From: Lepas anatifera
Lineage: Eukaryota; Arthropoda; Thecostraca; Lepadidae
Assembly: GCA_034440635.1 (NCBI GenBank)
Contig: JAOTON010000385.1
Coordinates: 3,130,501 to 3,194,500, forward strand
Direction: 5' to 3'
DNA: 64,000 nt
Shown here: piece after piece, positions 1 through 11,510 of the stretch
How the letters are laid out: each line of letters opens with the position of its first letter
How positions within the stretch are numbered: position 1 is the stretch's first letter
The notes under the pieces: model-generated
Told to the model about the DNA's origin: nothing
The model's input: only the letters and a program-made list of their open reading frames with translations
Databases searched by the model: none
Position numbers and translations under genes: made by a program

Positions 1-230
1 ACCTGCTGTATGGCTGGGTTGTTGTTATTGTTGAACTTTGTCGCTGTCTGCAGCAAACTTTGACATAGTCACGGCACATCCTCCCTCGACTATTGGCCAG
101 TGGTATGATGAAAAACTAGGATGAAACACGCCATCAGATACGAACCAACACTGTTCCCCTTCGCACGGATGAAGCAGGATGCTTCCGCTACCTCATAACC
201 ACCGGCAACCGTCGCTCCAAAATCTTGTAT

Positions 231-341
231 TTGTGCGTGCGTGCAGGCGTGCGTGCAGGCGTGCGTGCAGGCGTGCGTGCAGGCGTGGTGTGCGTGCGTG
301 CGTGCGTGTGCGTGCGTGCGTGCGTGTGTGTGTGTGGTGGG
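231..341. repeat. GTGCGTGCAGGC minisatellite grading into GTGCGT/GT repeats
   Basis: About four copies of a 12-bp unit (GCGTGCGTGCAG) are followed by mixed GTGC and GT steps. The apparent Cys/Arg/Val-rich open frames here are by-products of the repeat. Confidence 0.9.
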
Positions 342-728
342 GGGGCGGTCAGGAAATACTATCCCTTACCACTGATATACATTTCGGACACACTCGCTGT
401 GTTTAAATCACTGTACCCTAGAGTCATTAGGGTACTCCATATCACGTTTTGTTCAATCCTTTGTCTATTCATTTACCCTTACGTAAGCCAACTGGCTTCT
501 GGCAGTATATATTCGGAAACAATTCGGAGAACTTGCCTCGGAGGCACTGACTCGGCTGTCTGAGTGAGCAGCACCTGTAATGACACGCTAATTCTAACAT
601 TAATGTTTAACGTCCCCCAGGGTCGGCGCCCACGCTTTGCCTGCCCTTTCACTGGCTCGTTTTCAGATAACCTATAACGGCCGTAAGTTAGGCCCCCGTG
701 TACCAAGGGGACCGGCCTCACGCCTTAA

Positions 729-1747
729 ACCGCGCCCCACCGGGGGTCCGGCGCCACCTTCGCCACGCTGGGGGGCCATCGATGCCCCCTCTAACTTCGA
801 AAATATGGGGGTTAGAGCAAATCTGCAAAGTGCATAAGAATGATCGCGTGAATTCAGCGAGAAATTATTCTAAATATCTAAGCGCTCAGGTCAATGATTT
901 GACCTCCAGAGGTCAATTTTGGTCTCGAGAGGCTATTTCCACTCAAATATGCAGTGCTTAAGAAAACTGAGCTCTAAAAACTCTTATGTCATTATAGCTA
1001 TTGATATCTGGTAAAGTAAATTTATTAGGAAAATGCCAGACCTTTTTCCGCTATGTGAAACGTTATGACCTCACGGCAATAGTTTGACCTCCAGAGGTCT
1101 CCTCGTGACCTAATATGACCTGAGGCCACGAAAGGTCAGAAAGTGACATTACCGTATATCAAATGAAAGCCAGGGACGAGACAAAACGATGATGCTTGAA
1201 TGCTCTAGCTTAGTTAGATCAAAAGTTATTGTTAAAATACTGTTTTGACCCCTGGTGACGTTGGATGACCTCGGAGAGGTCAAAGGTCAAATATGGCCTC
1301 TGGGATCCATGAAAGGGTATCCATGAACGCTTTTCTGAGCAAGCTGAGCATTTGAAATCGTTTTTGTGACTTTTAGATAATAAGACAGCTTTTCCCCATG
1401 TTTTTCCAATGGGAGACGTCACCTCGTGACCTGACCTCAGGTCACGAAATCGAAAAAATCCCGGATCTACATCTTGTAGACCCTGGAGGGGTCATGAAGT
1501 GTAGGAAGTTTCAAATCGATCGACTAAGAAATGTAGCTCTTACATAACTCAAAACTTGAAATGAGATGACCTTGGTTGACCTGGCCTGGTGACCTGACCT
1601 TGGGTGACCCGGGAAAAAACATTTCTGGGATCGTGGAAAAATACTGGGGTAAGAGATAGAGTCCTCAACCGCGGTGCTGCACCTCGTCATTTTTCTATTA
1701 TCCCGAAAAACCTTAGGGGCCATCAATGGCCCCCGGTGGGGCGAGGG
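729..1747. mobile_element. TTAA-flanked non-autonomous element, CCCCACCGGGGG ends (piggyBac-like)
   Basis: The left end after TTAA (725-728) reads ACCGCGCCCCACCGGGGG. The right end reads CCCCCGGTGGGGCGAGGG before TTAA (1748-1751). A TTAA duplication with short inverted ends is the hallmark of piggyBac-type insertion. The 1019-bp interior holds many TGACCT/AGGTCA half-sites and no transposase frame. Similar ends appear degenerate near 4990 and at 11494-11506. Confidence 0.7.
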
Positions 1748-1751
1748 TTAA

Positions 1752-2744
1752 AGAAACATTGGGCGCTGGATGCCATGCGTCATATTAAGCCGTATGGACA
1801 ATGAGTGGGCCTGGGATCGAGTTGAGTTTTGCTTTCACAGTGCACATCATAAAACATTCCGAACACCAGCGTAAATCTTTACGTGCCTTATCACGGCTCA
1901 ACAGGCTTATATTTCAATTTCCACTCGGTATTTACATACCTCTTTATACTCATTTATTGCTGACAATCTTATGGCGAAATTCAACCTTAAGTCCATGACA
2001 CCATTGTTCCCGTCAATCCTCCTGATACTATTACTCCTTGTGACCTTCCTCTTCCGGCCCAGGCGTTTGCGTTAAACTTACCGGTGACCAATAAATCAAA
2101 CTGAACTCCGGATGGATGAGGCAACATTGTATGCTTTGTGTGCAAAATCCCTAGTTCTGAACCAGCCTCTGAAAACAGTTAACCGTTTTTAGAACAAGAA
2201 TTTCAAGCGAAGTTGTAGTCTCGGCGACAATAGCCGAAACTACAGATTCCCGTTGTTCCGACACGAGAAAAAATGTCCACTAGCACACCTGCGAGGGCGT
2301 CCGGGGAGGTGCTGGGGCTGCTGCGGTGGGTCTGTTCACCTCCTCGCCATCGACCGGCGGCGTCGGTGACAGCAGATACCGGCGGCGGGCTCTAATCCGA
2401 CGCTTCGCCTGGATATCTGCTGACGGCTGTCTCGTGACGGTACATCTGCCCACCTGGCCCTGACAGCCCGCCTTATGGACTCCCACGTGATACACGGCAT
2501 GACGGGTCCGCTACAAACGGATGGCAAAGGGGGTGTTTGAACACCCCCCTCTGTGCTTTGCATTGAAACCAGAAAACGGCGAGGCTCCGTAACGCTTTAC
2601 TTGGTCAAAATTATTATTGGTCATTTCCGCAGTTTTGTTCACAAAATTTCAGGTCTAGGTCATCCTAGATCAGGTTATCAGGCCAGGTCAAGTGACCCCA
2701 CCTCCAGTATGTTTTTTTAAAGTAGCACCGGTGATAAAAGGTGA
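1752..2744. other. No gene seen; mixed repeat-like DNA
   Basis: Scattered TGACCT words appear at 2640-2700. A GC-rich patch at 2290-2480 carries short minus-strand frames without recognisable domains. Confidence 0.5.
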
Positions 2745-2748
2745 TGAA

Positions 2749-3708
2749 CACGCGCAGTGTAGAGGTCCTGCTATTTTTCCGAGGTGACCGGGAACCGTTC
2801 GCCGCCGAAAACCACTGCTTGGCTAATAATGTAATAACGGCCTATAATTAGGTTTATATGTAAGGTCACCCCACATGAAAGTCAAGGTCAAAGCCAAAGG
2901 TCTTTTTTCATGGTCAAACTCTCATTTCCCACCGAAAGGCTGCTGTAGTGCCAGTTATGTTGTACATGATTGGGAATATATCATATTCTTACTTCATAGA
3001 TTAGCGACCTTGAATGACCTTGACTTCAGCCTTCAAAGAATATTATGTAGGATGTTGCCTCTATGAACTTACATAATCACGGCCAGTGGCGGATTTAGCC
3101 TGTCGGTTTCGGGGGGGTGGGAAAACCAAACTCGAAAAGCAAAAAAACCTCACGCAGTGAAAAATTGTGCTACAGTATGACAATATGACTTGACGGTAGA
3201 ATTTGGGGTATTTGAGGCGAAAAGCAAAAAGAAAAAAACGTCACGGGGCTCAAGATACTTTTTTCCTATCCAAGGCCCAATATTTACACTGAACTTAACT
3301 GGTTATGTTTGAAATTGAGAGTTGAAGCACCAAAATCTTGCTTACAAACAAAAAAGGAGTCGGGGCAAAAAGAAGGTTGATCGCTTTGGAGGGGGGGCAA
3401 ACATAGTTTTGCCCTGAGATATTCCGTTTGGGGGAGCAAATGCCTTTTTGCCCCCCTGGATCCCCCAATGATCACGGCATTTTCCAATAGGTCCAAAGCA
3501 CGACCCAAATTTGGCTTTTAGGACCTCGTTTTACCTTAAAGATATTAACCTAGGACAATGAAACTTGGCTATAATGTATATCACTATCGCGTCCACTCAT
3601 CCCCCAACGGGCGTTTTTCTAACCCTCTTGGTTTTTTAGATCTTAGGGAGGGGCACTCTAGGCCCTCTCCGCGGGGTGTTGACGCCAGAGGCTTCTCCAC
3701 GGTGCGTG
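2749..3708. mobile_element. CACGCGCA-ended piggyBac-like MITE, interrupted by a hAT-like MITE
   Basis: The left end is CACGCGCAGTG after TGAA (decayed TTAA, 2745-2748). The right end is CACGGTGCGTG before TTAA (3709-3712). The interior 2860-3070 resembles 10380-10740 and, in reverse, 22260-22520 and 58350-58740. Shared stretches include GACCTTGAATGACC and the GGGAATAT..CATATT region. The element is split by the insertion at 3084-3470, which gives the order of events. No coding capacity is visible. Confidence 0.65.
3084..3470. mobile_element. hAT-like MITE (CAGTGGCGGATTTAG end) with perfect 8-bp TSD
   Basis: The 387-bp element starts CAGTGGCGGAT and ends GGATCCCCCAATG. It is flanked on both sides by ATCACGGC (3076-3083 and 3471-3478). 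An 8-bp duplication and CAG..CTG-type ends fit the hAT superfamily. It is clearly homologous to 49846-50238, sharing CCAAGGCCCAATATTTACAC and a GGAGTCGGGGCAAAA tract. It has no transposase and sits inside the older element at 2749-3708. Confidence 0.88.
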
Positions 3709-3793
3709 TTAATCAATTGATCTCATATTAATATTAAAAGTCCGGCAATTACCTACAGTTGCGATATCGGCATTTCTTTTGCCGAAGTCTTAA

Positions 3794-4629
3794 CACGCGC
3801 ATTGACGGGGATCTGAGCCACCTTTGCTTTGACGGGGGTGGGTACCCCCCCACTAAGATCTCGAGAACCACGCTAGGTAGAGAAAAACGGTCAACGGTGT
3901 TGGGTAGCCCATCCACTTCGCCATCGAAAATATTTGTACCATTTTTTTGTCAGGTCACACTTAAGGTCACTAGATGTCAAAACATGCCGTCATAGGGATA
4001 AGATGTAAAAGAAGGTTTTTCGGTCATTTCATCTGAACAAGTAGAGATAGAGCAAAATAACTTAAGCTACATGAATCCTCGCAGCAAGCCGAATCGAATG
4101 ATGTATAATATGACCTTGCTAGGTCAAATCAAGGATTTAACCTGACCTGAGGTCAGGTCAAGGTCACATTAGATAAAATGCATATCATTAGAACTGCAAA
4201 GACAGGGAAAAACTAATGCAGTTAAAATAAACGCTCTATCACCATCCGTTACTAAGTTATTCAGTTAAAATCATGTTTCCCATGTATTTCCAATGGAGAG
4301 GTCATGGCTCGTACCTGGCCTTAGGTCATCGATATGAAAAATACCGGAATAAATTTTAGAGAACTCGGTGGGCCCATTATGTGATATGAGTTTCAATGGG
4401 ATAAGTTCACCCTGTTCCGACTCATGCTATGTTCAACTTTTCTATAGGTCAGGTCACTTGACCTTTACTGGTGGCCTGACCTGGGATGACCTAACCCTAA
4501 AAATTTGATAAAATTTTTAAAAATGATGAGAAAAAGGTATGGCAAGTACGGCAGCGCTACGCGCCGCCGTTTTTATGGCTATCTCCAAAAAACCGAGGGG
4601 GCGGGTACCCGCCCCCGTCAAATCACGTG
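3794..4629. mobile_element. CACGCGCATTGACGGG-ended piggyBac-like MITE, copy 1
   Basis: Flanked by TTAA at 3790-3793 and 4630-4633. The left end is CACGCGCATTGACGGGG and the right end CCCCCGTCAAATCACGTG. The 836-bp body is nearly co-linear with 15494-16338. Both contain ATGAATCCTCGCAGCAAGCC and a palindromic cluster near TTGACCTGACCTGAGGTCAG-type words. There is no gene inside. Confidence 0.87.
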
Positions 4630-4979
4630 TTAAGGTAAGGTACGAGTCATGACTATTCCACTGGAAAACTATAAAAAATGGGATATGGCCGAAAATTTCT
4701 GTAGATGCGGCTTAAAATGGCTTCATGTTCCCAAAGTCGGTTATCACAGACCAGTGCTTGGGATAAATTTGAAAGTTTTTACCCGTGACCTCTGAGAGAT
4801 GACTTCGGTCTAATTGAACAGATTCCCAGACTCCGCTAAATGACTTTGCAATTAAGGGCGAAAGAGCAATTAATGAGTATTTAACAATACTCATTAAACA
4901 TCTGTCATGGATTGTCATTTCCGGGTTAACGTGATAATAAAGTCCACTTGAAAAGGGGTTTCAATGACTGATCAGATCC

Positions 4980-6150
4980 TTGACCTTCGCCCGGGTGGGG
5001 GCCTTTTTTAGACCCCCCTCGGGTTTTTCCGAATCGACCAAAAAACGGCGGCGCGCAGCGCCGCTAAACTTGGTCTAGCTGTTCCTCCATCATTTTTACA
5101 TCTTTCCTGAAAATTTTAGCTCAAGGTCATATCAGGTCATGTCACCAGGCCAGGTGAAGTGACCTCACCTCAAAAATGCTTAGGGCCGCATAACTAAAAG
5201 AAGGGTTAATCGATCAAGTTGAAACTCATATCACATATTGGGCCTACCAGGAGCTACAACATTTATTCCGGGATTTTTGATATTGGTGACCTAAGGTCAT
5301 GTGCAGAACATGACCTCCTTATTGTAAATACATGGGGAAAATCACGAAATGAGCTATTCTCAGTAAGTATGGGTGGAATCAACTTTAAACATCGGTTACG
5401 ACTTGCTCTTAGCCAATTTCTGAAGTTGATGCCAAAAATTTTGGCTTGTGACCTTTTAAAGGTCACCTTAGGTCAAATAAACATTTTTTGGTATTTTACT
5501 CTATAAATTTTGAATAAACTAAGATGAAACTTTTATTTTTCACCAAAGTGTTTGTATAGTTACTGCAAGTCAAATGATATGCATCATGACTATACCAGGT
5601 CAAGTTGGGTCAGACCGTTGACCTGGGTCAGGTCAAATTCTTAAATTTGACCTGGCATATCAATATTATATATCATTCAATTCGTATTGACGAGAGGATT
5701 GCAATGGTGCATCAACTATGGCTGTATCTTGTTTGGTTTGGAAGTTATTAGCGAAAAAGGAAACGCCCTTATGCATGGGTGGATATGGACATTCTCAAGA
5801 ATATGCCCAATGTTTAGTGACCTGTAGCTGCCTAGGCTTTGACCTGACACTAAAATGAATGCCACTGTAATGAAAGAGCAACTCAAGAGCTTTCGAATGG
5901 TGTTAAAAACATGTTTTTAGCTATCATAGTTTCTGAGATATATGAGGTTTTCTTAGTACACCTCATATTAGCGATTTTGACCTATTTTGACCTCTGGTGA
6001 CCTTGATATTGACCTGACAAGAAAAATGACCGAAGTATTTTCGATATCATTTTTGAAGAGCTTTCGATTGCCGTTTTGCGCTTTTTTCTAGCTATCTTAG
6101 TTTTTGAGATCGTGGGGGTCTTTTTTAGCCCCCCACCATGCACACTGGGG
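4980..6150. repeat. Degenerate TGACCT-rich element, same superfamily
   Basis: The left margin (TTGACCTTCGCCCGGGTGGG near 4980-5000) resembles decayed TTAACCCTCGCCCC ends. The GGCGGCGCGCAGCGCCGC block at 5045-5063 mirrors GCGCTACGCGCCGCC in copy 1 near 4552-4570. The body contains many TGACCT and AGGTCA words, for instance 5585-5660 and 5990-6015. The right end is unclear. No coding signal is seen. Confidence 0.45.
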
Positions 6151-6859
6151 CAAATGGCCTCCAAAACCGGCCAAAACCTCCAATTTTGACATCTTCAAAA
6201 TCGGACTTAATCGTTTGGCTCTGACAGAAAAATGTCCAAAACCTTGGAAAAACATAATTGTATCCATTTTCTCTTCTTTAGCCGCTTGCACAGATGCTGG
6301 AACACAGCGCATTAAACACGCTGCAGCTCGGCGTCAAGTTGACTCGAAATGACGTACACTTTCTGATGCATTATCAACCATGGTCGCAGTCACAAAACCG
6401 TTATCTATTTATATCAATGGATAGCTGGGAACCCCCTGAAGACACTCAATGTTGAAAAGTACGAAATTTGGCAATAAGAGCCTGATAGTACTTGTAACTA
6501 TTAGGGCATGTAAAGCTTCTAACTTATTCTCAAATCCTAAACTTCGTTAGACCTGCGAAAAAAACGCACAGCGAGTTTCACTTAGAAATTTATATGTAGT
6601 GATGCAATGTTGTGTCCTCTAACCAGCCGTGAAAAAATTAGCTCGGCATCAGTTGTCCCAGGGGAGATATGTCACTTTTTGTGCGGCAATGTAGTCCAAG
6701 TAGCGCGGTGAGTCCGGCGGCTACGGCGGCCGTCGGCTCATGTTGCGCGGCAAATTGAGTAAGGACGGCTGACAGGGCGCCGTGGTCGAGTCGTGACAGG
6801 GGAAGGCGGACTTGCAAGACGCTGGACAGAGAGTCAATCTGTGCAAAAACCGATTTTAA

Positions 6860-6885
6860 CACGCGCACTGAGGATGAGGGAATAT
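6860..6885 (+). repeat. Solo CACGCGCACTG terminal repeat after TTAA
   Basis: TTAA at 6856-6859 is followed by CACGCGCACTGAGGATGAGG, matching the left ends at 10104 and 58152. No partner end was found nearby, so this is a truncated relic. Confidence 0.45.
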
Positions 6886-7155
6886 CAGAGAAGAGTCACA
6901 CATTTGTTCATGGAGAGCTCAAAACTACGACCAGAAGGACGCTGTTAAAAAACTAAAGAGATTTACAGGAATGTTTTCGTGCTACCATGAGTCTGGTCGT
7001 CGATCAGCCAAAGGCGGGAGGGGGGCAACGGCACAGCTAATGAAGGAAACACAACCCGCGGTTCTTTCGGGAACCTCCGACAGTTTAGCGAGGCTACTGG
7101 GTAAGCCTGGATCTGCTACAAAGGTTTTCGGTAATATTAGGCGCACTATCATCAT

Positions 7156-7342
7156 CAGGGGCGTAGCCAGGATTTCACTCGGGGTAGGGGGGGGGTGGCG
7201 CCCCGAAAGGGCCCCTGCGACAGCGCCAAAAGGGCCCTGATGGGGTAAAAAGGGCCATGCTTGTTACAGAAACGTGTCCTTAGGGGGACCCTTTGGGCCC
7301 TCAGGGGGTGGCTGTCCCTGCTCCCCCTTGGCTACGCCCCTG
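7156..7342. mobile_element. hAT-like MITE, CAGGGGCGTAGCCAGG end
   Basis: The 187-bp element has inverted ends CAGGGGCGTAGCCAGG and GGCTACGCCCCTG. It is flanked by ATCATCAT and ATCATCAG, seven of eight identical. The interior is a G- then C-rich stretch (GGGGGGG... and ...CCCTTTGGGCCC) that can fold on itself. No coding capacity. Confidence 0.8.
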
Positions 7343-7486
7343 ATCATCAGCATCAAGAATCGAAATTGAGAAGTATCCGGCCTACGCTCTAGAGACAGCG
7401 AGGCTGTTTGTAAACGTGTACCCATGGTACAGCATACCGGCAACCATACATAAGGTGCAAATGCACGGGGAAGATGTTACTGAGAG

Positions 7487-7719
7487 CAGGGGCGTCGCCA
7501 CCGGGGGGCCAGGGGGCCTGGCCCCCACTTTTTGGTCAAAAATTTTCTGATCTCAGTCAAAATGGGAGAAAACCGGACATTCTTATAACCAGCCGCTGCA
7601 GAAGGCAACGAGGAGCCCAAATTCGAACAGTATTTGGTCCTTACGTGGAAAGTTTTTTGTCAGCGTCAGTTTGAAGTTTGGCTGCCCCCCCCACTTCTTT
7701 TCCAGTGGTGACGCTTATG
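7487..7719. mobile_element. hAT-like MITE, CAGGGGCGTCGCCAC end
   Basis: The 233-bp element starts CAGGGGCGTCGCCACC and ends GTGGTGACGCTTATG. It is flanked by ACTGAGAG and ATTGAGAG, seven of eight identical. It carries GGGGGCCAGGGGGCC near the left end. No frame of note. Confidence 0.75.
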
Positions 7720-7727
7720 ATTGAGAG

Positions 7728-8765
7728 CCTGAAAGTTTCCGTAGGAGCATACATGGAGGAGGCCCAGGAGGCAAGGAATAGAGATCAACTTGCATTCAGG
7801 CAATATCATACCAGAAAGACATCCATAGTTGACAATCACTGATCAGTACCAGTACCTGCTTATCACCAATGACCTCGTGGGAACATGATCTCCGATGATA
7901 TAAAATAAATCCAGAAGGCCCATGACAACGGAGGTTTCGAGCCCGGCAGTAACCCTCTTTATAAGCGGAAAGATAGTGGCACTAACCATTAATAATTCGA
8001 TGGTGCGTGAGTGGGTACTTGGATGTGAGACTGCTTCAATAACTTTAATTAGATTTCAACGATAATTCTCGGGGTTAATGGATAGCAGACTGGATAAAGG
8101 GACGCGGGATATTAAATAGGAGGGTTACACAAAGATGCAAGAGAGGTCGCATGATTTAATGAACATTCCCTGTGAGTTTAATGTGTTGTCTGTTTCCGCA
8201 TGTTTGTGCTCATTTTATGGGAAGAGTGACGGTAATCATTCCCTGGAACCGCGCTTAACATTATTGTGTCAATAAATGCAGCTCATGCACATGACCCTAG
8301 AAGTTTCGATATGGTTCGGTACTGGATTTAAAGATGTCAAATAGTGAAAGAGTGAATTTGTGCCATTATTTATCATGTGGTACTTAATAGTTAAACCAGA
8401 GTGAAGGCTCAGCAAGACCTCTGACTTATGATGACCTTGAATATGTCGGATCGGTTTTCGAAATATTACTTGTGTTTTTTTCTTACATTTCAACCGTCAC
8501 TGGACCCACCTTATCTGATTCTGTCTCATTGAGTGTCTGCAAAACTGGAAAGAACGAAATCGAATTCCGATATTTATAAACCTTGAAAAATAGTTTATCT
8601 GATATGACCTGGTGTAGATACCCAATGTTTATGGCTGGATAATGAAGTTCAGAGCAACAGCTTTCATTTGAGCACAAAAAAGTATTGCTAATCAAAGTAT
8701 TTTTTTAGTTATGAGGTTTTGGCCTATTTTGAAGCCCAGTTGCCCCAGTGTGCCATGGCGAGGGT
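7728..8765. other. No gene or clear element seen
   Basis: AT-moderate sequence with only short frames and no recognisable domain, RNA or terminal repeat. Confidence 0.5.
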
Positions 8766-11506
8766 GGCTCGTACCCGCCACCGCACATAGGCCCTAAATG
8801 CCTCCGTCCGTGGCCAATATTACGAAAATGCAACTTTTTCTAAATCATTTCCTGAGCACATATACTGATAGAGAATTCTTCACTGCACTTGAAACAGGCA
8901 TGGAAAACACAAACCGTGCTACGGAAGTCTTTGTAGAGTTGCCTGAAGTAAGCACTCGGGTGCGCCACCCGCGGACCAGAGATCTGCAGCGAAAACTACG
9001 TACATTTCATTATGCTTAAAATCGACCATGAAAGCAAGAACAGGTCAAAGTATGGCAATACCACTGTTGTGTGAGCCCTTTGCGATGGGTTTAGGTATAA
9101 AATAATGCAAAAATAGTTTTGACAACTATTTTATAGACCATTCTCTCAGTATACTGCATATCTCAAAAACTGTTCGATTTACAAATACAAAGAGAGGGAT
9201 TTAAAACTTGACCAGCATTGGCCCAGCATAAGACTACCATCAAACGATTCCCCAGTATGTCCTCTACAAGGGCAAGTCAAAATATCTTGCGTCCACTTGC
9301 AGCCCCGTGCTCCAGATGACATATAATAACTCAGGTTGTGGCTCCAACCAGGCCGCTGCGGTGCTAACGCAACGCCGTGGGCTACCGAATAGAGGCATGG
9401 ACCGGCCAAGAATGAGCAATATGAGTTGACTATCAGAGAACAATGCTATAATAAATGCCTAAAAGTGCAGAAGTTAGTTTATACAATTTCAAAGCACTAT
9501 AACCGTCTAAATTTGTGTATTGGCTGCTGTGTTGACTGTTATCCAAATACCCGGAGGGACTGCCGACAACGAACCATTTATTGCATGAGAAATGTTCCTG
9601 CTAGGTATGTCAATCTCGGGATTGGGATCCCGCTATTTTCAAAAAGCCTTAATCACGGGATTAAGCCTCTCGTGATCCCGGGATTCAGACATTTATTATA
9701 ACACCTTCAAGCAATGCCAGGACAGCAAAAAAACGATACCTAGGAAACCTGTTTTGCTGCATATCACACGTTAAACCACATATGGTGAATACCAGTCATA
9801 CCTTTTCATCCAAATGAACGGTCTCCGTAACCATCGGAGTTCCGAGGTGTCCTAGGGATGCAATCGGGAATCGAATTTCCTCGCCGTTCCCACTGTCATA
9901 AGCTGACGCAAGATGACGCTCGGGCTGCTCAGGTGACCTACGTCCCATAGTTGGCGATACCGCGATATCATATGTAGCGGAGGGTGGGCGGAGGGGGGGG
10001 CGAGAAACGTACTGACCTTCACGGACTGATATTTTGATATGCCTTGTTGAGGAAACACATGGTAGGGATATATTCTACCCCTTTCTTCTACTCTGCGTGT
10101 TAACACGCGCACTGGAGGGGCCTCGGATACTCTCCCAACTATTTTTTCCGGGATGACCGGAGAACCGCTAGTAGCCAAAACACGGGAATGGGTCGCATTT
10201 GAGAAAATTTAACAGCGCGTCGAATAGTGAAATAATTTTGAAAATTTGTCGAAAATTGTTTGATTTATAGGCTTCTAAAGTCCGACCTACATTTTGAAAT
10301 CGCCGCGACCGCGCAGTCAAACCGGTTTGCTTGCATTGGAGACCAAGTGGTGACGTCACAGTGTCATATAGACGGGATTATATGTCAAGGTCACCTCACG
10401 TGAAGGTCGAGGTCAAAGTTCAAAGTCATACCAGCAATTTCAAGGTTATTGACTCCGGTGCTTTACGTGTCCCAGTCTGACGTATATTATGCTATGACGT
10501 CGTAGTAAAGGTAACCCAGGTGTAAGTTCAAGGTCAAAGGTCAAGGTTAAAGATCATGGGTAAAGGTCAATCCTCCTTTCCAGCACAAGGTTTGCTATAG
10601 TGCTACTTTAAGTGTGCATAATAGGGAATATACCATATTGTGGCGTCATAGGTCGATGACCTTGAATGACCTAGACCTCAAAAATGAAGGAAAGATTCTT
10701 TGCGACACAACCTCTATGACCGTGGTCCGGCCTTAGCTTACTCTCGGCTTTTTCCACGCATTATCAGGGCATTTCCCAACAGGTCCCAAGCATGGCCAAA
10801 ATTTGACCTTTATGACCTCGTTTGACCTTGACAATATAGACCTAGGTCAATGAAAATTAGTTATGATGTAGATCACCATAGCCAACCCCCAATCGGCATT
10901 TCTTAAACCTCTAAGTTTCCGATATCTCAGGGGGCTTACCAGCTCCCCATCCTGTGCGCGTTAATGTCGGACCCCTCTCCAGTGTGATTGTTAATAATCA
11001 CTCGAATACCGGTTATAATAGAACATTCCCATGCGGAAAAAGTGTTACAATTATACCAAAAAGCTGGCTTAGAAAGAAAAACCAAGCTCAAATACACATT
11101 TATGATGCCTCCCGTTTTGTTGTTCGTGGTGACGCTTATGAATTAATGGCAGACCAAGATTGCTGTATCGTTGTTCATGGATTAAATGTTTATTGTTTGC
11201 AGTGTTTCAAACTACAATTCGGTCACAACTAATGGCGCCACGACAACATCTGCAAAATATTTTACGGACACCTCGGGCTGGATTAAGTTGCTCCAAATGC
11301 CCCTCTTTTCACTGTCCTGATTACACCCATGTAAAATAAAACCTATATGTCGAATGCAAGTTTTATGCGCTGTTCAATTGTCTGTCAAATGAGCTCCTTT
11401 GTTCAAAAATCGGGGGGAATTTGCGGTATTGCGAAGGAGTTTTCCACGAAAAGTAATGTTGGCCACGGACGGAGGCATTTAGGGCCTATGTGCACCGGGG
11501 CAAGGG
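8766..11506. mobile_element. 2.7-kb interval bounded by a perfect 35-bp inverted repeat, with a nested MITE
   Basis: Positions 8783-8817 and 11459-11493 are exact reverse complements over 35 bp (GCACATAGGCCCTAAATGCC and onward). The right side continues to CCCTTGCCCCGG-type sequence at a TTAA (11507-11510). The left outer bases are diverged. The interval contains the younger MITE at 10104-10960. No transposase catalytic motif is visible in frames at 8798-9019 or 10954-11232. Either one non-autonomous element or two opposite solo ends would explain it. Confidence 0.5.
10104..10960. mobile_element. CACGCGCACTGG-ended piggyBac-like MITE, nested
   Basis: TTAA at 10100-10103 and 10961-10964 flanks an 857-bp body with left end CACGCGCACTGGAGGGG and right end CCCCATCCTGTGCGCG. 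The interior is strongly rich in AGGTCA/TGACCT spaced by short gaps (10385-10560, 10650-10860). It resembles 2749-3708 directly and 21969-22757 and 58152-59004 in reverse. Just outside the left TTAA is GCGTG, so another copy may once have abutted it. Confidence 0.78.
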
Positions 11507-11510
11507 TTAA

